A stretch of DNA of 63,338 bases from DATMTS01 sp035564555 (GCA_035564555.1 DATMTS010000062.1:1-63338), one strand, 5' to 3'. Positions 50,566 to 61,940 are shown, counted from the stretch's first letter. Notes: generated by a model not told the origin, from the letters alone. Translations and numbers: made by a program.

Positions 50566-53165
50566 CCGACCGCCGCCCGACGGCACGAGAACCGGTCGGG
50601 CAGCCCGCTCGAAGCGGCGTTGCCGCCGCCGTGCTCTCGACCTGGCTGCGGCCGGCTGGGGCGCCCGATGCGCGTCTGGCGATACCGGCGGCCGCCTGCT
50701 GGGCGGCGGCCGCGGTGCTGATCGGCGTTCCCGGCGTCGCTGGTTTCGTCGCGATGCTCTGCTGGTGCTCGGTCGCACTCCTGCTCGGCGGATGTCTGCT
50801 CGCTGCCCGGCGTCGGGGCCGGACGCCGGTGTCCATGCGCCGGAACCCGCGGCCATCCGAGACCGGCCGAGCGCGGCGCGCCGGCGGAGTCCTCGTCATG
50901 TGCGGCGTCGGGATGGCGGCTGTTGCCATTTCGGCAACGGCAGTCGCTGCCGCCGAACCCGCGAGACAGCCGGCCGGGCTCGCGGCAGCGCACGGGCATG
51001 TGGTGCACGTTGTGGCCCGCATCGACGGTGACCCGCGCATCGCGCAGACCCGAGCCGGCTTCGGGCCGGCGCGACTGCTCGTCGCCGCCACGGCATCCTC
51101 GATCTCGCTCGGCAACACTCGATTCACCGGCAAGATCCCGATCAGCGGCTACGTTCAGGCCGATGGCGGCCCGCGTCCCCGCATCGGCGAGCAATTCGCG
51201 TTCGACGGCACCCTGCGTGCGTATCCGCCGGGGGACAAAAGTGCGTTCGCGGTTTATGCGACGGGTCCACTCCGTCTTGTCGCGCCCGCTCCGCCGCTGT
51301 ACTCGTGGGCCAACGACCTGCGCGCTGGACTGTCGAAGGCGGCCGGTCGTCTGCCGGGCGACGGCGGAGCTCTTCTGCCCGGGCTCGCGATCGGTGACGT
51401 CTCGGCGGTGAGCGGTTCCCTGTCCGCCGACATGAAGGCCAGCAGTCTGACCCATCTCACGGCCGTGTCGGGTGCCAACTGCGCCGTCGTCATCGCACTC
51501 GTGATGTGGGCGTCCGGCGCGCTGGGCATGCGCCGCGGTGCCCGGGTCGCATGCGCGCTGAGCGCGCTGGGCGGTTTCGTGGTGCTCGTCACACCGCAGC
51601 CCAGTGTGCTGCGTGCGGCAGTCATGGCGACGATCGTCGTGTTCTCCGCGGCGGCCGGGAGACCGGGGCGCGGGGTGCCGTCACTGTGCCTGGCGGCCAT
51701 CGTGCTGCTGGTCGGCGACCCATGGCTCGCACTCGACTACGGTTTCGCGCTTTCGGTGCTGGCCACCGCCGGCCTTCTCGTGCTTGCGCCGCCGATGGCC
51801 CGTGTGCTGCAGCGTTGGTTGCCGCGGTCGCTAGCGCTGGCGCTGTCCATCCCGATCGCTGCGCAGGTGGCGTGCCAGCCGATTCTGATCCTTCTCAATC
51901 CGAGCGTTCCCCTCTACGGGGTCGCCGCCAATCTGCTGGCAGAGCCGGCAGCCCCGATGGCGACGGTGCTGGGCCTGCTCGCGTGCCTGATTCTGCCGGT
52001 GTTCCCCGCGGCAGGCACGGCGTGCACGTCGCTGGCCTGGGTGCCCTCGGCGTGGATCGCCGGGGTCGCGCGGGTGACGGCGTCGTTACCCGGCAGTTCT
52101 TTGCCATGGCTCACTGGATTCGCCGGGCTGGCGGTGATGGCGATGGTCACGACCTGCATCGTGATCGCCGTGCGGCCCTCGCCGGTGCGATGCCCGCCTT
52201 CTTCTCTCCGGCCGCGTGGGGGTTCTGCACGGTCCCTGCCCGAGCCGCGAGCGCGGAGGCAGTGGCGTCGCCCGGGCTCCCGTCTGGTCGCCACGGTGCT
52301 CTTGGCGGTTTTCGCGGTCTGCTATGCGGGAGGGGTAGCCGGCGGAGGCGTGGCTCAGGCGGTGGGGCGTCCGAGCGATTGGCAGTTGGGCGCTTGCGAC
52401 ATCGGCCAGGGAGATGCGCTGGTCGTTCGGGACGGCGCGGCGCACGGCCTCGTCGATGTCGGGCCCGATGCGAAATCGCTCTCGGGCTGCCTGACGACGC
52501 TGGGCATCGCCCGCATCGATCTGCTCGTACTCACGCATTACGACCTGGACCACGTCGGCGGGCTCGACGCCGTCGCAGGCAGAGTGAGCACGGCCCTCGT
52601 CACGGCACCGACCGACGCACACGGTCGAAGTGTGGTGGCTCGTCTTCGGGAGCGCGGCGCGGACGTGCGTGTGGCGCACGCCGGAGACCACGGCACACTC
52701 GGCCGGTTGCAGTGGCGCATACTCTGGCCGGTGACGGGCTCTGCAGCGGCCGATTCGAGCAACGAGCGCGGGCTGGCCGTCGAGTTCGGCGGCCGTGGCA
52801 TCCGATCGCTGTTCCTCGCCGATCTCGACGAACGAGCCCAGAGCGCGCTGCTGGCAACCGGTACTGTGCGATCGGTCGACGTGGTGAAGGTCGCACACCA
52901 CGGTTCAGCCGACCAGAGCGACGCCCTCTACGCCGCGCTGCACGCCAGAGTCGGCATGATCTCGGTCGGCGCCGACAACGACTACGGGCATCCCACCTCG
53001 AGTCTGCTCGCGACGCTACGGCGACTCGACGTGCGCGTGGTACGCACCGACGCCAACGGCGCGTGCCTGATCGGTTCGGCGGCAGACGGCGCCCTGTCGA
53101 TCTGGACCCAACGCTCGGCGACCCCGGCGCAACTGGCAGCACCCGGCAGCAGAGGGCGCCGGTGA
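50562..53165 (+). CDS. comEC: ComEC/Rec2 DNA-uptake channel with metallo-beta-lactamase domain
   Basis: This 867-residue membrane protein has an N-terminal membrane pair and OB-like domain (DUF4131, about 100-250), a competence channel domain with the motif LTHLTAVSGANCAVV near 300, and a C-terminal metallo-beta-lactamase domain with THYDLDHVGGLDAV near 655 and VKVAHHGSADQSD near 770. Both zinc-motif histidines and aspartates are present, so the nuclease-like domain looks intact. It follows comEA directly; comEB is absent. Confidence 0.94.
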   Translation: MTDRRPTAREPVGQPARSGVAAAVLSTWLRPAGAPDARLAIPAAACWAAAAVLIGVPGVAGFVAMLCWCSVALLLGGCLLAARRRGRTPVSMRRNPRPSETGRARRAGGVLVMCGVGMAAVAISATAVAAAEPARQPAGLAAAHGHVVHVVARIDGDPRIAQTRAGFGPARLLVAATASSISLGNTRFTGKIPISGYVQADGGPRPRIGEQFAFDGTLRAYPPGDKSAFAVYATGPLRLVAPAPPLYSWANDLRAGLSKAAGRLPGDGGALLPGLAIGDVSAVSGSLSADMKASSLTHLTAVSGANCAVVIALVMWASGALGMRRGARVACALSALGGFVVLVTPQPSVLRAAVMATIVVFSAAAGRPGRGVPSLCLAAIVLLVGDPWLALDYGFALSVLATAGLLVLAPPMARVLQRWLPRSLALALSIPIAAQVACQPILILLNPSVPLYGVAANLLAEPAAPMATVLGLLACLILPVFPAAGTACTSLAWVPSAWIAGVARVTASLPGSSLPWLTGFAGLAVMAMVTTCIVIAVRPSPVRCPPSSLRPRGGSARSLPEPRARRQWRRPGSRLVATVLLAVFAVCYAGGVAGGGVAQAVGRPSDWQLGACDIGQGDALVVRDGAAHGLVDVGPDAKSLSGCLTTLGIARIDLLVLTHYDLDHVGGLDAVAGRVSTALVTAPTDAHGRSVVARLRERGADVRVAHAGDHGTLGRLQWRILWPVTGSAAADSSNERGLAVEFGGRGIRSLFLADLDERAQSALLATGTVRSVDVVKVAHHGSADQSDALYAALHARVGMISVGADNDYGHPTSSLLATLRRLDVRVVRTDANGACLIGSAADGALSIWTQRSATPAQLAAPGSRGRR

Positions 53166-53195
53166 CCTGGGTCATCCCGTGTCGCCGGCTGCGGC

Positions 53196-53201
53196 TACCC
53201 T
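53196..53201 (+). promoter_or_regulatory. Predicted leaderless -10 box of holA
   Basis: TACCCT is followed by GGTCAA and the GTG at 53208, six bases away. It lies just after the comEC stop and would give holA its own transcript. Confidence 0.45.
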
Positions 53202-53207
53202 GGTCAA

Positions 53208-54236
53208 GTGGCAGCACGCAAACCGTCCGGAACAGCAGCGAAGGCATCCATCCCGCAGCTGCAATGGCACGAGGTGCGGCCGGCTCCGATCGTGTTGATC
53301 ACGGGCCCAGAGTCGCTGCTCGCCGAGCGCGCGGCGCGCATGCTGCGAGACGCGATGAAGCAGCAGGATCCGAGCGTCGAGGTCAGCGATCTGCGCGCCG
53401 GCGAATACGCCCCTGGTTCGCTGGCGACTCTGGCGAGCCCTTCGTTGTTCGGCGAGCCGCGGCTGATCCGTGTCGACGGGGTGGAGAAGAGCACTGACGG
53501 GTTCATCGCCGATGCGCTGGACTACGTCGCGGCTCCCGCCGACGGTGCCGTGCTCCTGCTGCGTCATGCCGGCGGCGTACGGGGCAAGAAGCTGCTGGAT
53601 GCGATCCGTGGGGGAGCGGGCGGCGGCATCGAGATCACCTGTGCCGAGTTGAAGAAAGACGCCGACAAGTACGACTTCGCCCGGGCGGAGTTCGGCCGGG
53701 CGGGCAAGAAGATCACGCCGGGCGCGCTTCGCTCCCTGACGCAGGCCTTCACCGACGACCTGGCAGAACTCGCGGCCGCGTGCACGCAACTCATCGCCGA
53801 CGCCAGCGCCGAGATCTCCGAGCAGGTCGTCGACCGGTATTACAGCGGTCGCGTGGAGACCAACGCGTTCCGCGTCGCGGATGCCGCCATCGCAGGCCAA
53901 TACGGCGAGGCGCTCGTCACGTTGCGGCACGCCCTCTCCTCAGGAGCAGACCCGGTGCCGATCGTTGCGGCGTTCGCCAGCAAGGTGCGCACGATGGCCC
54001 GTCTGTACGGTGCCCGGGGCTCGTCAGCACAGCTCGCCGGGCAGTTCGGGCTCGCGCCCTGGCAGGTCGACCGTGCCCGTCGCGACCTTCAGGGCTGGAC
54101 GGACGCCGGTCTGGCCCGGTCCATCGAGGTTCTGGCGCAGACCGACGCCGCAGTGAAGGGCGCCGGCCGCGACCCGGTCTTCGCCCTGGAGACGATGATC
54201 TCCGTGATCAGTTCTCGCGGCACGCGACTGCGCTGA
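53208..54236 (+). CDS. holA: DNA polymerase III delta subunit (clamp-loader wrench)
   Basis: This 342-residue protein has the HolA layout: an AAA+-like N-terminal domain (APIVLITGPESLLAERAARML) without a functional Walker A, a middle domain with VRGKKLLDAI, and a helical collar domain with VETNAFRVADAAIAGQYGEAL and ASKVRTMARLYGARG. Delta opens the beta clamp. It follows comEC, as in many bacteria, and converges with rpsT. Confidence 0.94.
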   Translation: MAARKPSGTAAKASIPQLQWHEVRPAPIVLITGPESLLAERAARMLRDAMKQQDPSVEVSDLRAGEYAPGSLATLASPSLFGEPRLIRVDGVEKSTDGFIADALDYVAAPADGAVLLLRHAGGVRGKKLLDAIRGGAGGGIEITCAELKKDADKYDFARAEFGRAGKKITPGALRSLTQAFTDDLAELAAACTQLIADASAEISEQVVDRYYSGRVETNAFRVADAAIAGQYGEALVTLRHALSSGADPVPIVAAFASKVRTMARLYGARGSSAQLAGQFGLAPWQVDRARRDLQGWTDAGLARSIEVLAQTDAAVKGAGRDPVFALETMISVISSRGTRLR

Positions 54237-54242
54237 CGAGCA

Positions 54243-54271
54243 CGGCCCCCGTCCCGAAGGGACGAGGGCCG
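54243..54271. terminator. Bidirectional terminator between holA and rpsT
   Basis: A 13-position stem with one mismatch (CGGCCCCCGTCCC with GGGACGAGGGCCG) closes the loop GAA. It serves both convergent genes. Confidence 0.85.
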
Positions 54272-54290
54272 GAAGCTGGTCGGGCGACGC

Positions 54291-54551
54291 TCAGAGCGCG
54301 GCGACCTTCTTGGCGATGGCCGACTTGCGGTTCGCCGCCTGGTTCTTGTGGATGACGCCCTTGCTGGCCGCCTTGTCGAGCTTCTTCGCAGCGACCTTCA
54401 GGGCGTCGTTCGCCTTGTCCTTGTCGCCGGAGGTGATGGCCGCGCGGGCCTGACGGATCGCCGTCTTGACCTCGCTCTTGACGGCCTTGTTGCGCTCCTG
54501 CGCCTTCTTGTTGGTGCCGATGCGCTTGATCTGCGACTTGATGTTTGCCAC
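54291..54551 (-). CDS. rpsT: 30S ribosomal protein S20
   Basis: This 86-residue basic protein matches S20: MANIKSQIKRIGTNKKAQER at the start, helices rich in Lys/Ala, and HKNQAANRKSAIAKKVAAL at the end. It binds 16S rRNA early in assembly. The start is GTG (54551). TAAAGT about 110 bases upstream on its strand is a plausible -10 box, which gives a leader containing the palindrome GAGGGCGCCCTC (54608-54619); S20 synthesis is autoregulated in E. coli, but here this is only a possibility. Confidence 0.97.
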   Translation of the reverse strand: MANIKSQIKRIGTNKKAQERNKAVKSEVKTAIRQARAAITSGDKDKANDALKVAAKKLDKAASKGVIHKNQAANRKSAIAKKVAAL

Positions 54552-54717
54552 GAGTGGTTACGTCTTTCGGTTCGTAAGGTGGATGGTTCGGATGCCATCG
54601 GACGAAGAGGGCGCCCTCCGGCGTTCGTGCGGATGCACCACACGCAAGCCAACGGATAACTTTACCAGAGAACGGGCCGAACCCAGAACCCGCCGGCCCG
54701 GGCGTATCGTCGAAGAG

Positions 54718-55941
54718 GTGACCGACTCCACGAACAGCTTCGCCATCGTCAACGCCCGCGTCGTGCCCGTCTCGCACCCGGTCATCGAGAACGGGAGTGT
54801 CGTCGTCACCGACGGGCGGATCGCCGCCGTCGGCGCCGACATCGATCCTCCGCAGGGTTACCGGGTGATGGATGCCGGCGGCCGGTGGGTGCTGCCCGGT
54901 TTCATCGAGGCGCACGGCCATGTCGGCATCCACGAGGAGGCCAACGGCAGCGCGGGCAACGACACCAACGAGATGACCAATCCGAACACGGCGGGCGTGC
55001 GGGCGATCGATGCGATCGACATCGACGACGAGGGCTTTCGCGATGCGCTCTCCGGCGGCGTCACCTCCGTGGTGGTCAAACCCGGCAGCGGCAACGTGAT
55101 CGGCGGCCAGACGGTCGCGATCAAGACCTGGGGCGGTCGCACCATCGACGAGCAGCTGATCAGCGACTCCGTCAGTGTGAAGTCCGCGCTCGGCGAGAAC
55201 CCCAAGCGGGTGTACGGCGAGAAGAAGCAGCTGCCGAGCACTCGGCTGGGCGTGGCCTACATCATCCGCGAGGCGTTCGTCGAGGCTCAGAACTACGTCG
55301 CTGCCAAGCACGCTGCCGAGGCCGAGGGCAAACCCTTCGCTCGAGACCTGAACAAGGAGACCCTGGCGCGCGTGCTCTCCCGTGAGCTGGTCTGGGATCA
55401 GCACGTGCACCGCCACGACGACATCGCGACGGCATTGCGCCTGGCCGAGGAGTTCGGCTACCGGCTCGTGATCAACCACGGCACCGAAGGCGCCAAACTG
55501 GCCGACGTGCTCGCCGAGCGCGACGTGCCGGTGATCTTCGGGCCGATGTTCACCTCGCGTTCCAAAGTCGAACTGAAGGATCGCGCCATCGTCAACCTCG
55601 GCAGGCTCGCCGCGGCCGGAGTGCGCGTGGCGATCACAACCGACCATCCGGTGGTGCCCATCAACTTCCTCGTGCACCAGGCATCCCTGGCCGTGAAGGA
55701 GGGGTTGCCTGCGCAGACCGCGCTGGAGGCGCTGACCGTGAATCCGGCGTCGTTCCTCGGCCTGGACGACCGGGTGGGATCGCTACGCGTCGGCCTCGAC
55801 GGCGACCTCGTCATCTGGTCGGGCGACCCGCTCGACGTGAACAGCCGAGCCGAGCACGTGTTCATCTCGGGCCGTGAGGTGTACCGCTACGAGAACGGCC
55901 GCGGCGTCACGGTGGAACGGTCCGAGCGGTTCGCCGCCTGA
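54718..55941 (+). CDS. Amidohydrolase (imidazolonepropionase-like)
   Basis: This 407-residue metal hydrolase has the HxH motif His66-Gly-His68 (LPGFIEAHGHVGIHEEANG), further ligands in QHVHRHDD and INHGTEG, and the catalytic Asp in AITTDHPVVP. The C-terminal beta-sandwich ends with GRVG-like SLRVGLDGDLVIWSGDPLD. The EANGSAGNDTNEMTNPNT segment places it in a broad actinobacterial/Firmicutes group of unknown substrate. I choose GTG 54718, seven bases after TATCGT, which predicts a leaderless mRNA; upstream in-frame sequence is not conserved in character. Confidence 0.9.
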   Translation: MTDSTNSFAIVNARVVPVSHPVIENGSVVVTDGRIAAVGADIDPPQGYRVMDAGGRWVLPGFIEAHGHVGIHEEANGSAGNDTNEMTNPNTAGVRAIDAIDIDDEGFRDALSGGVTSVVVKPGSGNVIGGQTVAIKTWGGRTIDEQLISDSVSVKSALGENPKRVYGEKKQLPSTRLGVAYIIREAFVEAQNYVAAKHAAEAEGKPFARDLNKETLARVLSRELVWDQHVHRHDDIATALRLAEEFGYRLVINHGTEGAKLADVLAERDVPVIFGPMFTSRSKVELKDRAIVNLGRLAAAGVRVAITTDHPVVPINFLVHQASLAVKEGLPAQTALEALTVNPASFLGLDDRVGSLRVGLDGDLVIWSGDPLDVNSRAEHVFISGREVYRYENGRGVTVERSERFAA

Positions 55942-55953
55942 TCGCCTCGGCCG

Positions 55954-56784
55954 ATGACGAGCGCAAGCAACGCAGGCGCCTGCGCCGATCGTCGGCTGCA
56001 ATGGGATCCCGCACGGTACGGCAGTTACACGAGCGAACGCGCACGCCCGTTCTTCGACCTTCTCGCACGGGTCGGGGCGGATGCCCCCGAGCACGTCGTC
56101 GACCTCGGCTGCGGCACCGGTGAGCTCACCGCGACCCTCGCCGGCCGCTGGCCCCGTGCGCAGGTGACCGGGATCGACTCCTCCGCACAGATGCTCGCGG
56201 CCGCCGGGCCCACCGCGGAGGCCTTCGGCAGCGGCCGGCTGCGGTTCGAGCTGGCGGACATCGTCACGTGGCGGGGCGCCGGCGTTGCCGACGTCATCGT
56301 CAGCAACGCCGTGCTGCAGTGGGTGCCCGAGCACCGCGAGTTGTTGCGCGGATGGGCGGCGGCGATGCCCGCCGAAGCGTGGCTCGCGTTCCAGGTGCCG
56401 GGCAACTTCGCAGCGCCCTCGCACCGGCTGATGCGGGAGCTCGCGGCCATGCCGCGGTGGCGCGACAAGCTCGACGGGGTGCTGCGGCACGAGGACGCGG
56501 TCGATGATCCGGATGCGTACCTTCGCCTGCTGCACCGGGCCGGGCTGAGCGGCGAGGCCTGGGAGACCACGTATCTGCATGTGCTGCATGGTGCCGACCC
56601 CGTGCTGGAGTGGGTGCGCGGAACAGCGTTGCGACCGGTGCTGCAGGCGCTGACACCGGCCGAGGCGGCGCGGTTCGAAGCCGAGTACGGTGCGCTGCTC
56701 CGTGACGCGTACCCGCGCACCGATCACGGCACGGTCTTCCCGTTTCGCCGCGTCTTCGCCGTCGGCCACCGCCCGAGTCAGTAG
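55954..56784 (+). CDS. tam: SAM-dependent methyltransferase, trans-aconitate 2-methyltransferase-like
   Basis: This 276-residue class I methyltransferase has the SAM motif VVDLGCGTGELTATLA near residues 48-63, the acidic DSSAQML after it, and NAVLQWVPEHRELL. The start WDPARYGSYTSERARPFFDLL and later QVPGNFAAPSHRLMRELA are the Tam signature. Tam methylates trans-aconitate, an aconitase inhibitor. The gene lies 12 bases after the amidohydrolase and may be cotranscribed. Confidence 0.88.
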   Translation: MTSASNAGACADRRLQWDPARYGSYTSERARPFFDLLARVGADAPEHVVDLGCGTGELTATLAGRWPRAQVTGIDSSAQMLAAAGPTAEAFGSGRLRFELADIVTWRGAGVADVIVSNAVLQWVPEHRELLRGWAAAMPAEAWLAFQVPGNFAAPSHRLMRELAAMPRWRDKLDGVLRHEDAVDDPDAYLRLLHRAGLSGEAWETTYLHVLHGADPVLEWVRGTALRPVLQALTPAEAARFEAEYGALLRDAYPRTDHGTVFPFRRVFAVGHRPSQ

Positions 56785-56879
56785 GCATCCGTCGCGATTC
56801 GCGGGCATCGAACGGCCGGTCGGAGTGCAATGCGCCACGGTTCACGGGGCCCTGAGGTGCATGGGAGAATTGCCGGACG

Positions 56880-58748
<1,869 letters not shown>

Positions 58749-58824
58749 GGCTGCCGGCCAACGCCGTGCAGGCAGCGCCGTCACATATCCTGGATTCATC
58801 CGAGGGAAGGGCCCGAGCATCCGC

Positions 58825-59472
58825 GTGCGCAGATCCACGTTCACCGATCAACCCGTGACGTACGGGGCGGTCGGCGGCACGTTGGCGCCCGACCTGGTCT
58901 ACTATCCGCCGAAAGGGTACCGTCCCGACGAGCGCAGCGTGCGGTTGGGCAGCGGATCCGAGCGGTTCGAGGCGTCAGTCGCCTCGCTGATGACCTGGGG
59001 GGTCCAAACCGGAAGCGGTATCGAGGTCACCGACGTCGACCCGGGAACGGGCGAGCAGTACGCGGGGGTGCGCTTCGACGAGAGCGGAAACCCGGCCGAG
59101 CTGCAGGAGCACCGCGGTGTCGAGGCCGTGTTCGACGAGAGCGGGGCGCCGTACATCGGCAACGGAGTCACGGCGACGCTTCGCGTGCCGTTCGGCCCGT
59201 TCCACAAGAGGGTCCGGGTTCGCGTGGTCTATGTGATCGACGAGCCGAACCGGGCCGGGTTCGCCTACGGAACGCTGCACGGGCATCCCGAGAGCGGCGA
59301 AGAGGCGTTCATCGTCGAGCACCGCGACGACGATTCGGTGTGGTTCGTGCTGCGCTCCTTCTCCCGCGGCGCCAATCCCTTCTACCGACTCTGCACGCCG
59401 CTGCTGCGCGCGCAGCAGCGCAAGTACACCAAGCGATACCTCCGGGCGCTGCATCCGGTCAGCGGAAGTTAG
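58825..59472 (+). CDS. DUF1990 domain-containing protein
   Basis: This 215-residue protein has the DUF1990 pattern: TYGAVGGTLAPDLVYYPPKGYRP at the start, FEASVASLMTWGVQTGSGIEVTDVDPG, VRVRVVYVIDEPNRAGFAYGTLHGHPESGEEAF and the C-terminal PFYRLCTPLLRAQQRKYTKRYLRAL. The fold is related to START/Bet v 1-like proteins, but no function is established. The start is GTG 58825; TATCCT at 58788-58793 is the likely -10 box. It ends one base before hemW. Confidence 0.88.
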   Translation: MRRSTFTDQPVTYGAVGGTLAPDLVYYPPKGYRPDERSVRLGSGSERFEASVASLMTWGVQTGSGIEVTDVDPGTGEQYAGVRFDESGNPAELQEHRGVEAVFDESGAPYIGNGVTATLRVPFGPFHKRVRVRVVYVIDEPNRAGFAYGTLHGHPESGEEAFIVEHRDDDSVWFVLRSFSRGANPFYRLCTPLLRAQQRKYTKRYLRALHPVSGS

Positions 59473-59473
59473 C

Positions 59474-60697
59474 ATGCCGAGCGCTCTTCCGATCGCAGAT
59501 CCGGCGCCGGCAGACGGGCGACTGCCCGCTTCGGTCGCGCACGACTCGGCGGCCCGGGACTTCGGCGTGTACCTGCACGTGCCCTTCTGCCGGGTGCGCT
59601 GCGGGTACTGCGACTTCAACACCTACACCGCCACCGAGTTGCGCGGCGTGACGCAGCGCGACTACGCCGCCCAGGCCGTGCGCGAGGTGCAGCTGGCCCG
59701 GGCGGTGCTCACGGACGCCGGCGTCGCAGAACGGTCCGTCTCGACCGTCTTCTTCGGCGGCGGCACGCCGACCCTGTTGCCGCCGGCCGACCTTGCGCGC
59801 ATGCTCGACGCGGTGCGGGATGCCTGGGGGATCCGGCTCGGCGCCGAAGTGACGACCGAGGCGAACCCGGACTCGGTGGATGCCCGGGACCTGCTGCGGT
59901 TGAAGGCTGCCGGGTTCACTCGGGTCTCGTTCGGCATGCAGTCCGCGGTGCCCGAGGTGCTGCGCACCCTCGAGCGAACGCACGACCCGGCACGCGTGCC
60001 CCAGGTGGTGCGTTGGGCACGGGATGCCGGACTGCAGGTCAGCCTCGACCTCATCTACGGCACCCCGAGCGAGTCCCTCCTCGACTGGAATCGCTCGCTG
60101 GATGCCGCGCTCGAGTGCGAACCCGATCACATCTCCGCGTATTCGCTGATCGTCGAAGACGGCACGAAGCTGGCCAGGCAGATCCGGCGCGGCGACGTGC
60201 CGCAACCGGACGAGGATCTGCAGGCCGACATGTACGAACTGGCCGACGATGCGCTCGAGGCGGCCGGGTACTCCTGGTACGAGGTGAGCAACTGGGCCAC
60301 GGATGCAGCCCACCGGTCGCGGCACAATCTCGGTTATTGGCTCGGCCACGATTGGTGGGGCGTGGGTCCGGGTGCGCACAGCCACGTGGGCGGGGTGCGA
60401 TGGTGGAACGTGAAGCACCCGGCCGCTTACGCGGAACGGCTGGCGGCCGGGGTGTCGCCGGCGGCCGGACGGGAGACTCTCGACCGGGCCACGCGCGACC
60501 TCGAGCAGGTGCTGCTGCGGGTGCGCATCCGGGAGGGGCTGCCGATCGCGACGCTGTCCGGGTCGGCGCGCACCGAGGTCGCCGCGCTGATCGCCGAAGG
60601 TCTGGTCGACGCGAAAACCGCCCTGCGCGGCGAGCTGGTGCTCACCCGCACAGGGCGATTGATGGCCGATGCCGTGGTCAGGCGACTCGTCGCCTGA
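59474..60697 (+). CDS. hemW: HemW, radical-SAM heme chaperone
   Basis: This 407-residue protein has the radical-SAM cluster motif Cys39-x3-Cys43-x2-Cys46 (LHVPFCRVRCGYCDFN), SVSTVFFGGGTPTLL and the C-terminal HemW domain with WYEVSNWA and YWLGHDWWGVGPGAHS. HemW was long annotated as oxygen-independent coproporphyrinogen oxidase; it lacks the fourth Cys of true HemN (Tyr-Cys-Asp-Phe rather than C-x-C) and is a heme-binding chaperone in other bacteria. Its stop lies inside a terminator hairpin. Confidence 0.94.
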   Translation: MPSALPIADPAPADGRLPASVAHDSAARDFGVYLHVPFCRVRCGYCDFNTYTATELRGVTQRDYAAQAVREVQLARAVLTDAGVAERSVSTVFFGGGTPTLLPPADLARMLDAVRDAWGIRLGAEVTTEANPDSVDARDLLRLKAAGFTRVSFGMQSAVPEVLRTLERTHDPARVPQVVRWARDAGLQVSLDLIYGTPSESLLDWNRSLDAALECEPDHISAYSLIVEDGTKLARQIRRGDVPQPDEDLQADMYELADDALEAAGYSWYEVSNWATDAAHRSRHNLGYWLGHDWWGVGPGAHSHVGGVRWWNVKHPAAYAERLAAGVSPAAGRETLDRATRDLEQVLLRVRIREGLPIATLSGSARTEVAALIAEGLVDAKTALRGELVLTRTGRLMADAVVRRLVA

Positions 60698-60699
60698 CC
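60676..60699. terminator. Bidirectional terminator containing the hemW stop codon
   Basis: A perfect 10-bp stem (GGTCAGGCGA with TCGCCTGACC) closes the loop CTCG. The second arm contains the hemW TGA (60695-60697), and only 7 bases separate the two convergent genes. Confidence 0.75.
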
Positions 60700-60704
60700 G
60701 GGCC

Positions 60705-61079
60705 TCAGCTGAGGAACTTGATCGACAGCGGGTACGTGTAGCTCTCGCCGCGGTTGGCCGCGATCGCCGCGATGATGCTGAACACGATGACGAGCACCTC
60801 CACGGCGAACAGGATCAGGAAGCCGATGATGATGAAAGCCGTGATCCACCCGATGATCGCCGCGATCAGCATCGTCAACTGGAAGTTCAGCGCGCTCGCC
60901 GAATGCTGACGCACGAACGGGCCGCGATCCTTCAGAAGCAGGTACCCGATCAGTGCGGGCAGGAAGCCGAAGAAGATGCCCAGCACGTGGATGAGCGTCG
61001 CCCACATCTTCTCGTCCGCGGGGCTGAGTTGATTGTCGGCCTGATACGGATTCGGGGGCGGTGGTGTCGCATCGGACAT
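60705..61079 (-). CDS. DUF4870 membrane protein, short paralogue
   Basis: This 124-residue protein has a Pro-rich start (MSDATPPPPNPYQADNQ) and the DUF4870 core: WATLIHVLGIFFGFLPALIGYLLL, a QHSASALNFQLTMLIAAIIGW segment and a final membrane segment before RGESYTYPLSIKFLS. AAGGAGA precedes ATG 61079. It lies downstream of a second DUF4870 gene with the same orientation. The family has no known function. Confidence 0.9.
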   Translation of the reverse strand: MSDATPPPPNPYQADNQLSPADEKMWATLIHVLGIFFGFLPALIGYLLLKDRGPFVRQHSASALNFQLTMLIAAIIGWITAFIIIGFLILFAVEVLVIVFSIIAAIAANRGESYTYPLSIKFLS

Positions 61080-61227
61080 GGGGTCTCCTTGACGATGATG
61101 GGTACTACGGTGATGGACGCGCCTCAACGGCGACGATGCCCACTGGCCCCCTACCCTAGGACACACCGAGTTCCCAGCAAAGAGACGTAGGGGCGTTTCG
61201 CGCCCTGCGTCCGATGCGGTCCAGGAC

Positions 61228-61797
61228 TCACTTGACGAAGCGCAGCGCGAACGGATAACGGTACGTGCCGCCGTTGCGCACTCGAACACCGGCAACGATG
61301 GAGAATGCGACGTCGATGACGACGAGAGCCCATCCGACCAGTGCCAGCACGAGTGCGATTGCGAACCAGGCGCCGACGGCAAGCGAGAAGAACAACGCGG
61401 CCGTGATGATGGCGGCGATGATTGCCCAGACGATCATCGCCCCGACCATCGTGATCTGAAAGTTCAGCGCCTCCTTCGATTCTTGCGCCGCGAGCGCGCC
61501 TCGCTTGCCGTACGCGAGGTAGATCACCAGAGCGGGAATCAGCGCGAGCAGCCCCAGCCACCCTGTGAACAACGCGAGCACGGCCAGGATGCCGCCGAGG
61601 TGTGCCCACATCGCGTATTGGCGATCTTGCTCCTGAGTCAGCGGCGCACCGGGCTGTGCCGGCGCGTACGGCTGGCCGGACTGCTGCTCGGCATAGGGCT
61701 GCTGAGGCCGCGCGGTCTGAGGCTGTTGCGGCGGAGTGGTGTACGGGGGCTGACCGGCAGCGGGATCGACGGGCGGCTGAGCGTTGGGGTCCGACAT
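61228..61797 (-). CDS. DUF4870 membrane protein, long paralogue with Pro/Gln-rich N-terminus
   Basis: This 189-residue protein has about 55 residues of Pro/Gln/Ala-rich sequence (repeats of QQPQ, QPY and PYAPAQPGAP) followed by the DUF4870 core (MWAHLGGILAVLALFTGWLG, ESKEALNFQITMVGAMIVW, three membrane segments) and the ending GGTYRYPFALRFVK. The ending parallels the short paralogue's ESYTYPLSIKFLS, so the pair arose by tandem duplication. ATG 61797 follows GAAAGGCACGTTC. The Pro-rich part is likely cytoplasmic and disordered. Confidence 0.9.
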   Translation of the reverse strand: MSDPNAQPPVDPAAGQPPYTTPPQQPQTARPQQPYAEQQSGQPYAPAQPGAPLTQEQDRQYAMWAHLGGILAVLALFTGWLGLLALIPALVIYLAYGKRGALAAQESKEALNFQITMVGAMIVWAIIAAIITAALFFSLAVGAWFAIALVLALVGWALVVIDVAFSIVAGVRVRNGGTYRYPFALRFVK

Positions 61798-61940
61798 GAA
61801 CGTGCCTTTCGTCAGGGTGCCCGTCCACCGGTGCGAATGCGCACGTAACGTACACGCGGCGCCGGCAACAGTGCGAGCACATGCATAAGGTACTGCCGCC
61901 GAACTGCCGGGTGCAACGGATTCTTCGCTGCTTCGCGCGA

